NCBI GenBank assembly: GCA_023252155.1
Contig: JAHEXJ010000002.1
Location: 18,644-82,643 of the forward strand
Reading direction: 5' to 3'
Length of the DNA stretch: 64,000 bases
From: Actinomycetes bacterium
GTDB lineage: Bacteria > Actinomycetota > Actinomycetes > Nanopelagicales > Nanopelagicaceae
The notes below the pieces were generated by a model. That model did no database searches. It was not told the DNA's origin and saw only the letters and a program-made list of their open reading frames with translations. This document shows, piece after piece, positions 53,685-62,195 of this stretch; position 1 is the stretch's first letter; every line of letters starts with the position of its first letter. Both the position numbers and the translations under genes were made by a program.

Positions 53685-53795
53685 CCATAACGAACTACAG
53701 ATTGATAAGTAAATCTGCGCTATGGGGTAGGACTCCGGAGGACCCGGGCCAACTATGAATGTGCGTTAAGGGGTGAGTCCGGCGAAACGCCGGAG
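53685..53795 (+). promoter_or_regulatory. Structured mRNA leader with sequestered ribosome binding site, candidate riboswitch
   Basis: Several pairings fill the gap before the oxidase gene. CCATA (53685-53689) with TATGG (53721-53725) encloses CAGATT (53698-53703) with AATCTG (53712-53717). GGACTC (53730-53735) pairs with GAGTCC (53775-53780). CCGGCG (53779-53784) pairs with CGCCGG (53788-53793). The likely ribosome site GGAG (53792-53795), five bases before ATG 53801, is partly inside the last stem. CTCCGG at 53733-53738 could instead pair with CCGGAG at 53790-53795, so two folds exclude each other. It matches no riboswitch class I recognise. Confidence 0.5.
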
Positions 53796-53800
53796 CGACG

Positions 53801-55213
53801 ATGGTCACCATCGACCCCTTTGTTTTGCGCCATTTAGCCGACCTTCAACCGATGTTGTACTGGTTGGACGAAGATCCGCTCGAACCAGAATCGCACTCGG
53901 CCCTCATTGAAAACATTGAAGCTGATCTTTGCATTGTCGGCGCCGGTTACACGGGACTTTGGACCGCACTCCTTGCCAAGGAAAGAAATCCCGAACGCAG
54001 TGTCGTCATCGTCGAACAGCGAGAGACGGGCGCTGGTGCGTCCGGCCGCAATGGCGGTTTCTGCAACTCGTCTTTGACCCATGGATTTATGAATGGATAC
54101 AGCCGCTTTCGCGGCGAAATGGAGACGCTTGAGCGTCTTGGTCGCGAGAATCTGGACGCTATTGAAGAGACGGTTCGACGTTACGGAATCGAATGTGATT
54201 GGGAGCGGACAGGTGAATTGCGTGTAGCCGTAACCAAGTGGCAACTCGATGGCATGCAAGAAGAAGCCGATCTTCGCAACAAGTACGGGGACAATGTCGA
54301 GGTCTTAAGCAAGGAAGAAATCCAGAAACGGGTTAAGTCGCCGACGTACCAAGGAGCACTTTTCGATCACGATGGCACCGCTCTTGTCGACCCCGCGCGG
54401 TTGGTATGGGGACTTGAGAAAGTTTGCATTTCGCTCGGCGTGAAGATCTATGAGAATTCGAAAGTCGATTGGCTAGAGGATAAGGGAGGCAAAGTCGTTG
54501 TCCATTCTCCTTATGGTTCTGTTACAGCATCGAAAGTCGCGTTGGCTACAAACGTCTTCAAATCACTTATTAGGAGCGCGCGCAAATATGTGATTCCTGT
54601 TTATGATTTCCAACTTGTCACCGAACCACTAACTGCCGAGCAAAGAGAGAGCATCGGTTGGAAGAATCGCGAGGGCATCTCGGACGCGGGCAACCAGTTC
54701 CACTATTACAGATTGAATAAGGAAGGCGGCATCCTCTGGGGAGGGTACGAGGCCATCTACAATTTCCGCGGCAAGGTCCGGCAGGAATATGAATTCGACG
54801 CAGAGACATATGCGACTCTCGCGGCCAATTTCCTTCGTACATTCCCGCAACTTGAGGGCATTAAATTCACTCACGGTTGGGGCGGAGCCATCGACACGTG
54901 TACGCGTTTCTCTCCGTTCTGGGGTCAAGCACACCGTGGCAAAGTTGTTTACGTCATGGGTTACACCGGTCTCGGGGTGGCGGCAACCCGATTCGGCGCC
55001 GCAACGATGTTGGATCTGCTTGACGGGAAGTCAACAGAACGAACCAAACTCAAGATGGTTCGGAGGAAGCCCCTTCCATTTCCTCCAGAGCCATTGCGCT
55101 ACCTATTTATATGGATCACCCAGAGATCCATCAACTCGGCAGATCGGCACCAAGGCCGACGCAATATCTGGCTACGGGTATTGGATCGCATTGGGCTGGG
55201 CTTCGATTCTTAA
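53801..55213 (+). CDS. FAD-dependent oxidase, gamma-glutamylputrescine oxidase-like (DadA family), copy 2
   Basis: 470 residues. LCIVGAGYTGLWTALLAKERNPERSVVIVEQRETGAGASGRNGGFC is the DAO-family FAD motif; EADLRNKYGDNVEVLSKEEIQKRV and HGWGGAIDTCTRFSPFWG plus VYVMGYTGLGVAATRFGA follow. It resembles PuuB-type oxidases and is a paralogue of the protein at 44051-45358. The basic C-terminal ~60 residues (KPLPFPPEPLRYLFIW) include an aromatic segment also seen in that paralogue. It follows potC and the structured leader, so its translation may be separately controlled. Confidence 0.78.
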   Translation: MVTIDPFVLRHLADLQPMLYWLDEDPLEPESHSALIENIEADLCIVGAGYTGLWTALLAKERNPERSVVIVEQRETGAGASGRNGGFCNSSLTHGFMNGYSRFRGEMETLERLGRENLDAIEETVRRYGIECDWERTGELRVAVTKWQLDGMQEEADLRNKYGDNVEVLSKEEIQKRVKSPTYQGALFDHDGTALVDPARLVWGLEKVCISLGVKIYENSKVDWLEDKGGKVVVHSPYGSVTASKVALATNVFKSLIRSARKYVIPVYDFQLVTEPLTAEQRESIGWKNREGISDAGNQFHYYRLNKEGGILWGGYEAIYNFRGKVRQEYEFDAETYATLAANFLRTFPQLEGIKFTHGWGGAIDTCTRFSPFWGQAHRGKVVYVMGYTGLGVAATRFGAATMLDLLDGKSTERTKLKMVRRKPLPFPPEPLRYLFIWITQRSINSADRHQGRRNIWLRVLDRIGLGFDS

Positions 55214-55258
55214 CCTGCGAAGGTGCGTTACCCTTTTGTCGTGACCAACATCGGAAAT

Positions 55259-56239
55259 ATGTACGGGCCAAACTTCACCTTTCTCGGAATACCGGCGTGC
55301 GATCTTGATCGCCCCGAGACCTACGCCGATGCCGATGTTGTAATTCTCGGGGCGCCGATCGATAGCGGCACTTCCCATCGCTCGGGCGCAAAGTTCGGTC
55401 CACAGGCAATCCGAGGTGGCGATTACTTGCCGCATGATGGGGAACGACCACATCTCGCGCTCCGTGTGGATGCCCTTAAGGAACTCAACGTTCGCGACGC
55501 AGGTGATCTCCTTATGCCTGGCGGGGATCTCGTCGCCTCGCTCGAAGTTCTGGCCGAAGCCACCGAGAAACTCTCACGTGAAGGCAAAATTCCAGTTGTT
55601 CTTGGGGGAGACCACTCCATTGCATCCGCAGACGTCATGGGCATTGCCCGTCACCGCGGCATGGGAAAGATCTCGATGATTCATTTTGACGCCCATGCTG
55701 ATACTGGCGACACTCAATTCGGCGCATTGGTTGGACATGGAACTCCCATGCGAAGACTCATTGAGTCCGGCGCAGTACGAGGTGATCGATTCTTGCAAGT
55801 AGGACTACGTGGTTATTGGCCAGAACCAGAAACTCTTGATTGGATGCGCGATCAGGATATGCGCTCGTACGAGATGACCGAGATTGGCGAGCGTGGTATG
55901 AAGACCGTGATGGATGAATCTTTCGCCCGATTAACGGATGGCTGCGATGGTGTATTTCTTTCTGTAGATATTGATGTTGTTGATCCCGGAATGGCTCCAG
56001 GTACTGGAACTCCAGAGCCAGGTGGGATGACCAGTCGTGAATTGCTTGAAGCAGTGCGACGAATTTGTTTCGAACTTCCCATTGTTGGAATGGATATTGT
56101 CGAAGTATCACCGCCCTACGACAGCGCCGATATCACTGCAATTCTTGCCAACCGAGTCGTCCTTGAGGCGCTAAGCGCTATCGCCAAACGAAAGAAAGGC
56201 GAGAGCTATTCGCCAGCACGGAATCTCCTAGACAGATAA
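55259..56239 (+). CDS. Agmatinase-family ureohydrolase
   Basis: ATG 55259 (MYGPNFTFLG) is preferred because the conserved sequence begins there; a GTG at 55223 would add 12 residues, and neither has a strong ribosome site. About 326 residues. Binuclear manganese motifs of the ureohydrolase family: GGDHSIASAD, HFDAHADTGD, and SVDIDVVDPGMAPGTGTPEPGG. The family hydrolyses agmatine, guanidinobutyrate or similar guanidino compounds to urea plus an amine. Next to polyamine genes agmatine or guanidinobutyrate is the likely substrate. It lies 45 bases after the oxidase and is the last gene of the plus-strand run. Confidence 0.85.
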   Translation: MYGPNFTFLGIPACDLDRPETYADADVVILGAPIDSGTSHRSGAKFGPQAIRGGDYLPHDGERPHLALRVDALKELNVRDAGDLLMPGGDLVASLEVLAEATEKLSREGKIPVVLGGDHSIASADVMGIARHRGMGKISMIHFDAHADTGDTQFGALVGHGTPMRRLIESGAVRGDRFLQVGLRGYWPEPETLDWMRDQDMRSYEMTEIGERGMKTVMDESFARLTDGCDGVFLSVDIDVVDPGMAPGTGTPEPGGMTSRELLEAVRRICFELPIVGMDIVEVSPPYDSADITAILANRVVLEALSAIAKRKKGESYSPARNLLDR

Positions 56240-56249
56240 GTAAGGGCAA

Positions 56250-56996
56250 TTACAACTTTCGCCGTTCGCGAGCTCTCCGCATTTGAAGCAGAATGTTGAT
56301 TGCCAGTAAGAAGAGACCTCCGATCACTTTGGCGAATATGGAAGTGAGAATACTTAGCAAATAACCCATTCCCGGTATGACTCGTATGATCTTATGGATC
56401 TCGGTATCTTTCTGAACAGTGTTCTGGTCGCTGACATTCGAATCTGTTCCATCGTTCGCGGTAATCGTCACCGTGTCTCCGCTGAGAGATGCAGATGAGA
56501 CCATGCGCACTTCTAGCGCCCACGTATAGTCGTTATGAAGCAGGAGAATATCGTTAACTTTGGATTCTGAGGCGGATATGATCTTCGAAATTATTATGTC
56601 ATGGCGAAAAATTTTGGCAATCGGTGCGTTAACATCCGAGGCATAAATGGCGATCCCCAACGATTCGGAGAGTAATGCGGGAACTATAGAGGTGAGGGTT
56701 ATAAACACGATAAAAGCAATATTTATCGTGTGGATCCAACTTAATCGATAACTTTTGTGGCCGCGGACCCTAGGTTGTGAAGATCGATCATTTCTGGTCT
56801 TGGGAGGTTGACGCATCGGATCCTCGGATTGCGCGAGTGCCGGAGCCAGAATCGATCTAACTTGATTCGCAAATGCCGAGTCCGGAAGTTCGTTCAAACC
56901 CTGTTGAGTGCCGTCGAATATGATGGCGCTGTCCGACAGCCGCATCATGAGTATTCGATTCTTCTTGGCGTTCTCGCTTGCCGTTTCTTCCACCAT
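56250..56996 (-). CDS. Membrane protein with degenerate S26-like domain, paralogue of 657-1679
   Basis: 248 residues. N-terminal cytoplasmic part (RILMMRLSDSAIIFDGTQQ, aligning with LVIYLPEGSVIVDRTEM of the paralogue), first hydrophobic segment near 88-115 (LSWIHTINIAFIVFITLTSIVPALL), then an extracytoplasmic domain with RHDIIISKIISASESKVNDILLLHN and a last segment IPGMGYLLSILTSIFAKVIGGLFLLAINILL with a basic tail. The order and motifs match the gene at 657. The signal-peptidase active-site serine and histidine are not apparent. Function unknown. Confidence 0.6.
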   Translation of the reverse strand: MVEETASENAKKNRILMMRLSDSAIIFDGTQQGLNELPDSAFANQVRSILAPALAQSEDPMRQPPKTRNDRSSQPRVRGHKSYRLSWIHTINIAFIVFITLTSIVPALLSESLGIAIYASDVNAPIAKIFRHDIIISKIISASESKVNDILLLHNDYTWALEVRMVSSASLSGDTVTITANDGTDSNVSDQNTVQKDTEIHKIIRVIPGMGYLLSILTSIFAKVIGGLFLLAINILLQMRRARERRKL

Positions 56997-57191
56997 TACT
57001 CGGCCCCTTTTTGATCGCGTAGAGAATGCCTAGAAATTTGAGAATGGTGAGATTGAAGGCGAAATGGAAATGAGCTCACGCATAGATTCTTTGCGGAACT
57101 ATCGAGTAAAGCCACAATTCTCTCCAGACTGTGAACTGTCGATCTCTCGATTTCCAGTGGAAGGTACCTTATAACTTAGAAGGAAACTTGG

Positions 57192-57320
57192 ATGGAAATT
57201 GGCTCGATATTTGTTGGTGTCGTAGCCGTATTCAGGCTTATCCGCTCCCTTTCGGGACATTAGAAATCGGTTTTAGGATTTTGCATTTTGGCAGGCTAAT
57301 GAAATCGTGAGTATTTAGCG
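57192..57320 (+). pseudogene. Decayed copy A of the membrane miniprotein, in the 333-base gap 56997-57329
   Basis: ATG 57192 opens a 23-codon frame, MEIGSIFVGVVAVFRLIRSLSGH, that matches the second half of the 45-codon protein at 63673 (AAAFVGVVAVIMVIRALFGH). The N-terminal half is missing. The 3' flank after the stop (57264-57320) matches copy B at 61500-61557. No other gene is seen in this 333-base gap, which separates two minus-strand genes. Confidence 0.6.
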
Positions 57321-57329
57321 TCCCACGGG

Positions 57330-58064
57330 CTAGCGAAGGGCCCACTGAACTGTGATTGAAACAGTGACGCCTTGCTGACCGAGATCAACCTTGGTTGCAG
57401 TAGCTCCTGCGGCCGGCACTGCGTCCGTCATCATTGTTTGCGGATAAAGCGTGGGGGATGCGTTTTCGGTCAGGTAATTCACTTTTCCAAGTTTCACACC
57501 AAGTAAAGTGGCATAAGAGGTCGCCTTGGCTTTTGCCTTACTAACTGCGTCAATACGTGCGCCTGAGGTTGCACTCGTGGGGTCGAATACGAATGGAGTG
57601 ACGCCATTTACCTGCAGATTATTGCCACCGGCAGCAACCACTGCGTCAACTACCGCTCCGGCATTCTTCGCATTGTGAATGACAACTTCGAAACTTTGGC
57701 TACCGCGATATCCAGTTATTACCGAACCCTTACTCTTGGTGTAACTGTATTCTGGATAAACCGTGAAGCTCTGAGTGGCAATATCTTTTGTGGCAATCCC
57801 GTTTGCAACTAAAGCTGCACGCACGGCTGTTGCAGAAGTTGAAGTTGCAGCCAGTGCTCTCTTGCTCGTTCCTTCTACGACAGAAATCGTCGCGTTGAGA
57901 CGCACTGCATCAGGTGTGACTTTAACAGTGCCATCAGACGAGACCGTAATGTAACGACCGGACGTTCCTGACGTTGAACCTGGTGCCAGGGCGAAAATGG
58001 CTGCAGCGACAAGAGCGATTGCAACTAGTATGCCTAGACCGGTTTTCGCACGGGTAGAAATCAT
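57330..58064 (-). CDS. SIMPL (DUF541) domain secreted protein
   Basis: 244 residues. N-terminal signal-anchor (GLGILVAIALVAAAIFALAPG) then the SIMPL domain: ITVSSDGTVKVTPDAVRLNATISV, KDIATQSFTVYPEYSYTKSKGSVITGYRGSQSFEVVI and DAVSKAKAKATSYATLLGVKLGKVNYLTE. These proteins form extracytoplasmic beta-rich assemblies; their function is poorly known. No operon partner. Confidence 0.82.
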   Translation of the reverse strand: MISTRAKTGLGILVAIALVAAAIFALAPGSTSGTSGRYITVSSDGTVKVTPDAVRLNATISVVEGTSKRALAATSTSATAVRAALVANGIATKDIATQSFTVYPEYSYTKSKGSVITGYRGSQSFEVVIHNAKNAGAVVDAVVAAGGNNLQVNGVTPFVFDPTSATSGARIDAVSKAKAKATSYATLLGVKLGKVNYLTENASPTLYPQTMMTDAVPAAGATATKVDLGQQGVTVSITVQWALR

Positions 58065-58194
58065 GAGGAATCCCTTCTTCGAGATAGCAATTAATATTCA
58101 TCAAACTGGCTTTGCACCTTACACCTTGAGGCCCGTGAGCGAGAGATGAAAAGTATGACTGGTCATTTGAGGCTCAAGCGATTCAATTGTTGTT

Positions 58195-58212
58195 CTTAAA
58201 GTATGTTTTAAG
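58195..58212. promoter_or_regulatory. Inverted repeat CTTAAA/TTTAAG in a divergent promoter region
   Basis: CTTAAA (58195-58200) and TTTAAG (58207-58212) form a perfect six-base inverted repeat with six bases between, in the 213-base region between the SIMPL gene and the ABC exporter operon. It could be an operator; no regulator gene is adjacent. Confidence 0.25.
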
Positions 58213-58277
58213 TGGCACCGTTCGTTGTACCCACCTAATGTGGGGGCGGGCTTTACCAATCCAGTCACGGGGGAACG

Positions 58278-59228
58278 ATGCCGGCGTCAATTGCAGAGTT
58301 AGCAATCTCTACTAAAGGTCTTCGCAAGACCTACCGCAATCGCAAAGGTCTTCATGTTGCGGTGGCCGGACTAGATCTCGATGTCCCTGTCGGCGGAGTT
58401 CATGGATTCTTAGGTCCGAACGGATCGGGAAAGACGACGTCGATTCGAATGTTGCTCGGATTGATTCGCGCAGACGCCGGCACCATGAACATCTTCGGTC
58501 ACGAAGTTCCGAAACATCTTCCCGACGTCGTTGGTCGGGTAGGGGCTATCGTCGAATCGCCGAAGTTCTTTCCTGCCTTTAGCGGCCGCAAGAATCTTCA
58601 ATTACTCGCGGAAGCTATTGGCCGTCCACGCGGAATAGTTGATCAAGTTTTGGAGCAGACGAGTCTCGGCGAACGAGGCAAGGACAAGTACCGGACTTAT
58701 TCCTTAGGCATGAAGCAGCGGCTTGCCATAGCTGCGACGCTTCTAAAGGAACCCGATCTGCTTATCTTTGACGAGCCCACAAATGGACTGGATCCTGCAG
58801 GCATCCGAGAAATTCGAAACACGATGCGCGCGCTTAGCGACCAAGGGAAAACTGTTCTGGTGAGTAGTCACATTCTGAGTGAGGTTGAACAGGTAGCTGA
58901 CACTGTTTCGATCATTGGTCACGGCAGGCTCTTGGCGTCTGGGCGCGTGGCCGATGTGATTGGCAATCAGGTCGCGACATCCGTGCGTGTAGGAGTTGCT
59001 GACCTTGCCGCGGCGCATCGAATTCTCACTGATGGCGGACTTCTCGTCCGCGAAGATGGTGGATTGCTTGTGGTCGACGGGATTGCCGATGGAGCTGAGA
59101 TCACCAAGCGTCTTGCTGCACATTATTTATTTGTAAACGAGCTGATTCCCGTGCGCGCAGATCTTGAGTCGGTGTTCTTGCAGTTGACTGCTGATGAAGG
59201 ACTTGAGTCCTCGGGTAATGCCAAATGA
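58278..59228 (+). CDS. ABC-2 type exporter ATP-binding protein
   Basis: 316 residues. Walker A GPNGSGKTTSIRMLLGL, signature YSLGMKQRLAIAATLL, Walker B LLIFDEPTNGLDPAGIREI, and switch VSSHILSEVEQ. The YSLGMKQR signature and C-terminal DUF4162-type tail are typical of ABC-2 exporter ATPases. It overlaps the permease gene by four bases. Role unknown; homologues include bacitracin- and drug-resistance exporters. Confidence 0.88.
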   Translation: MPASIAELAISTKGLRKTYRNRKGLHVAVAGLDLDVPVGGVHGFLGPNGSGKTTSIRMLLGLIRADAGTMNIFGHEVPKHLPDVVGRVGAIVESPKFFPAFSGRKNLQLLAEAIGRPRGIVDQVLEQTSLGERGKDKYRTYSLGMKQRLAIAATLLKEPDLLIFDEPTNGLDPAGIREIRNTMRALSDQGKTVLVSSHILSEVEQVADTVSIIGHGRLLASGRVADVIGNQVATSVRVGVADLAAAHRILTDGGLLVREDGGLLVVDGIADGAEITKRLAAHYLFVNELIPVRADLESVFLQLTADEGLESSGNAK

Positions 59229-60217
59229 GGCGATTGACCAAAGTTGAGTTAAGACGCCTGTTCTCGCGTCGCCTCACTGCGGGTGCTCTTCTTGGGGCCG
59301 TGGTTGTTACTGGGATGATCTTGCTTGGGGCGTACCAACAAGCAAAACCCTTGAGCGGTCAACAACTGGCATTCCAACGGGCGCAATTCGATCAAGCACA
59401 TCAGAATTGGGCGCTCAACGGAGCCCAACAAGTCAAAGACTGTGTGAAACAGCAAGCCATCATCCAGAAGAGCGATCCCAAGGCCGATTTCCATTGCAAC
59501 GACATGGAACCAAAGTGGGGAGTGAATTGGGGCAAGCCAAAAGTGACGTTCGATGACTTGATGCACTCGACCCTTCTCAACTGGTCCTATCTCATGGCAT
59601 TCATCGCCTTCCTTATTGGCGCAGGTTTCGTTGCTTCCGAATTCAGCAGTGGGTCCATGGGCAACTGGTTGACGTTTGAACCGCGGCGAATGCGGGTCTA
59701 TTCGACCAAATTGGCGGCAGCGGGATTGGGATTGATTCCTGCAACGCTGACATTGCTTGGGTTGCTGTTTGGTGGCGTCTGGCTGATTACTGCGCGATAC
59801 GGTTCCACGGCAGGCACGACCGGAAAGATGTGGAATGACCTCGGTTTGATGTCAGCTCGCTCACTTGTGTTGGCGGTCGTGGCCGCAACTGTCGGAGTAG
59901 CGATGGGCACCCTCTTGCGTCACACCGCAGCGGTAATTGGAATCGCGATGGGGTACCTCATCCTTATTGAAGCAATCTTCAGCCACCTACTTCAAAATCA
60001 GCAGCCATGGTTATTAAGACTCAATATGGACGGTTGGCTACAGCATGGCACCAAGTACTACATCCAATCCTGCAAGACCGACAGTCAGGGTCAATACCGT
60101 TGCGATGGTGTCGAAAAACTTTTGGGGTTTGGTCACAGTTCGACGTACTTGGGATTGTTAGTCGTATTGGTCGTCGGCATTACCGCGATGGTTTTCCAAC
60201 GTCGAGATGTTAATTAA
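59225..60217 (+). CDS. ABC-2 type exporter permease
   Basis: 330 residues. The N-terminus LTKVELRRLFSRRLTAGALLGAVVVTGMILLG is followed by a soluble loop with several cysteines (DCVKQQAI, FHCNDME), then about five more membrane segments (GAGFVASEFSSGSMGNWLTFEPRRMRVYSTKLAAAGLGL is the typical ABC-2 region). The C-terminal loop has SCKTDSQGQYRCDG, so extracytoplasmic disulfides are possible. It forms an exporter with the preceding ATPase. Confidence 0.8.
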   Translation: MRRLTKVELRRLFSRRLTAGALLGAVVVTGMILLGAYQQAKPLSGQQLAFQRAQFDQAHQNWALNGAQQVKDCVKQQAIIQKSDPKADFHCNDMEPKWGVNWGKPKVTFDDLMHSTLLNWSYLMAFIAFLIGAGFVASEFSSGSMGNWLTFEPRRMRVYSTKLAAAGLGLIPATLTLLGLLFGGVWLITARYGSTAGTTGKMWNDLGLMSARSLVLAVVAATVGVAMGTLLRHTAAVIGIAMGYLILIEAIFSHLLQNQQPWLLRLNMDGWLQHGTKYYIQSCKTDSQGQYRCDGVEKLLGFGHSSTYLGLLVVLVVGITAMVFQRRDVN

Positions 60218-60233
60218 ATGGAATGGAGCGGCC

Positions 60234-60695
60234 TTGAACGAGAATAAGAAAGCTTCGCTGCTTGTTGCTGTTGCATCCGCCTGGGGAGTAGTTCTCATGA
60301 TCCTTGCCGCGGTGCTCCCCATAGTTACGCCTCAAGATTCTCCCGTGGTAGTAAGTCCAACAACATCCTCCTCGATCGCCACAACAGGCATTGCCCCAGC
60401 ACTTCCTCAAGTACCGCAAGTCACCCTTGTCGCCTACTACGGACACTCAGTTCTATTCCCGATGGCACTGCCAGCTTTGGCGTCAGTCATTGTGGGTTTG
60501 TTACTTTGGTTAAAAGTGAGAAGAAGATCCAGTTGGCCTGGAATTATTGCTTGGGCATTCGCAGGAGCTGTACTTATTGGCGGGGTGATTGGCTTCGTGA
60601 CGCTCTTGTTCAAAGTCGGTGCAGCCATTATCCCAGTTGGCTTATGTCTCGTGATGGCTTGTAATGCCGTAGCTCCACGGAGCACAAGGATCTAA
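60234..60695 (+). CDS. Three-segment membrane protein of unknown function
   Basis: I chose the TTG at 60234 (MNENKKAS) with TGGAG upstream; an ATG at 60207 would overlap the exporter stop. About 153 residues with hydrophobic segments near the N-terminus (LLVAVASAWGVVLMILAAVLPIV), the middle (ALPALASVIVGLLLWL) and the C-terminus. No recognised domain. It follows the exporter by position and may belong to its operon. Confidence 0.55.
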   Translation: MNENKKASLLVAVASAWGVVLMILAAVLPIVTPQDSPVVVSPTTSSSIATTGIAPALPQVPQVTLVAYYGHSVLFPMALPALASVIVGLLLWLKVRRRSSWPGIIAWAFAGAVLIGGVIGFVTLLFKVGAAIIPVGLCLVMACNAVAPRSTRI

Positions 60696-60705
60696 ACGGG
60701 AGGCG

Positions 60706-61380
60706 ATGAAATTGAAATCCATCTGGCTTGGAAAGCAAGGATTGATTGTCGTTTCGCTTCTACTTTCTGTTTCATTTCTCGCGGTTGGGACGATCGTTTT
60801 CGCAAAGGCTCAAAAAGACCATTCCCAGTGGCGCGTGGTCAATGGATGGGGAATATGCGGTGGATACGGGACCAAATATCTGAAGGAAATACCGACCGAG
60901 ATCTACCCTCCGATTTACGACTTTCTGCATATCCCACACAACCGAATCGGCGCAATCACGGCTTATGATGAAGTTACTGCGGTAGATCCAATCAAGGAGT
61001 CATCCATTCCGCATATCTGCAAAAACAAGCTGAATAAATTTGATGGAACTGACTCAACCCTTTTTGGGGTAGCGCTTTCACCACTCACCTTCAAGACCGA
61101 CCGGGCGAAAGCACTGGCGAACGCCCGAAAGCACTATTCAGGCGTGATTCCTGCGGGGGCAACTAAAGCGATCCAAATACTCATGGGTGAATATGTGCCT
61201 TGGCCAGATTATTCTGGACACGATCCATATATATTCAATTTGCAGGTGGATGGAAACTACATGTTGTCTCAGATACACGATTTGGTCCTTGGTTACTATC
61301 CCAAAGGCGGATGGAAAGTAGTCTTTGAATATCCAAGATCCGAAGGACCATTTCAAGGTTATCCTCCGACGGGCAGTTGA
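60706..61380 (+). CDS. Secreted or membrane-anchored protein of unknown function
   Basis: 224 residues, ATG with GGGAGG upstream. A single N-terminal hydrophobic segment (LIVVSLLLSVSFLAVGTIVFA) predicts export. The exported domain has an aromatic-rich composition and cysteines in WGICGGYG and IPHICKNK that could pair. Not recognised. It is the last of four genes running from 58278. Confidence 0.6.
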   Translation: MKLKSIWLGKQGLIVVSLLLSVSFLAVGTIVFAKAQKDHSQWRVVNGWGICGGYGTKYLKEIPTEIYPPIYDFLHIPHNRIGAITAYDEVTAVDPIKESSIPHICKNKLNKFDGTDSTLFGVALSPLTFKTDRAKALANARKHYSGVIPAGATKAIQILMGEYVPWPDYSGHDPYIFNLQVDGNYMLSQIHDLVLGYYPKGGWKVVFEYPRSEGPFQGYPPTGS

Positions 61381-61422
61381 ATGGGCATAAGCCTGCAGCG
61401 CGTCTATAGATAAGGTAAATGA

Positions 61423-61557
61423 AAGTCGAGACCGATTCTAAATCTGCCACCTGACGAGGGCGACAAGGACGATAACGTATTCAATTTTGGGACATCGGAA
61501 ATCGGTTTGGATTTTGCATGTTGGCTGGTTAAGGAAATCGCGATCAAGTAATGTCCA
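61423..61557 (+). pseudogene. Decayed copy B of the membrane miniprotein
   Basis: In the frame starting AAG at 61423 the DNA reads NLPPDEGDKDDNVFN, matching NLPPDGGDKGDNVFN of the intact gene at 63673. The start codon is AAG in place of ATG. About 60 bases coding the membrane segment are missing, and the sequence jumps to the stop region, which matches copy A (GGGACAT, then GAAATCGGTTT and GGATTTTGCAT). It occupies most of the 254-base gap between two genes. Confidence 0.6.
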
Positions 61558-61634
61558 ACTGGTTGATTAATTGAGTTTCCTCACACAAGAGAAAACTCGG
61601 AGTCCAATTGGAGAGCGACACGGGGGACTGAGAC

Positions 61635-62141
61635 ATGACGGAGAACGTTAAGCGAGTGGAAGTCTCGCGCCGAATTGAAGCGCCGACGGGAATCATTTTC
61701 GAGATTCTGGCGAATCCGCAACGACACAAGGATTTCGACGGCTCAGGAATGTTGCGGGGCGCGGTACTCGATCGGCCCATCTCCGGCGTCGGCGATACGT
61801 TCACCATGAAAATGCATCGACTCGGAGATGACTATCTCATGCTCAATTATGTTGTGGAGTTCGAACCGGGCCGACGCATTTTTTGGGAACCCGCCCCTGG
61901 AGACGCATCTCGGGCCGAAGATAATGATCCATCCAAAATTGGGATTCCTGCGGGCTACCGCTGGGGCTACATCCTCGCTCCAGACGGTGATGACGCCACC
62001 ATCGTTACGGAAGTCTTTGACTATGGACCGTTGTCGGAGTCGCTCTTCGATGATGGTGGAGCCTGGATCAATGGATCCAATGCCGTGCGTGATTCTATGG
62101 CCGCCAGTTTGGAGAAGCTTGCGCAAATCAGTACTCGATAG
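61635..62141 (+). CDS. SRPBCC/polyketide cyclase-like protein
   Basis: 168 residues. The N-terminus VKRVEVSRRIEAPTGIIFEILANPQRHKDFDGSG and FTMKMHRLGDDYLMLNYVVEFEPGRRIFWEPAPG are typical of the START-like SRPBCC fold, with a hydrophobic ligand pocket. It ends with a helix for the pocket lid. Ligand unknown. It stands alone between a decayed miniprotein copy and a convergent YihY gene. Confidence 0.78.
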   Translation: MTENVKRVEVSRRIEAPTGIIFEILANPQRHKDFDGSGMLRGAVLDRPISGVGDTFTMKMHRLGDDYLMLNYVVEFEPGRRIFWEPAPGDASRAEDNDPSKIGIPAGYRWGYILAPDGDDATIVTEVFDYGPLSESLFDDGGAWINGSNAVRDSMAASLEKLAQISTR

Positions 62142-62195
62142 CGCCGCTGCTGGAGTAGTCGTAAATCGATTTGATTTATATTAAGTTTTGCTAGC

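Noticed and set aside
53685..53795. Guanidine riboswitch
   Set aside because: The ykkC-type consensus features (paired ACGR loops, CCGGACGAGG with its pseudoknot, or the GGGAUAAAAGCCC-like core) are not seen, although the neighbouring ureohydrolase made it worth considering.
53801..55213. Sarcosine oxidase or D-amino acid dehydrogenase
   Set aside because: The fold is shared, but its position after PotDABC and before a ureohydrolase makes polyamine oxidation more likely; left as PuuB-like without a gene name.
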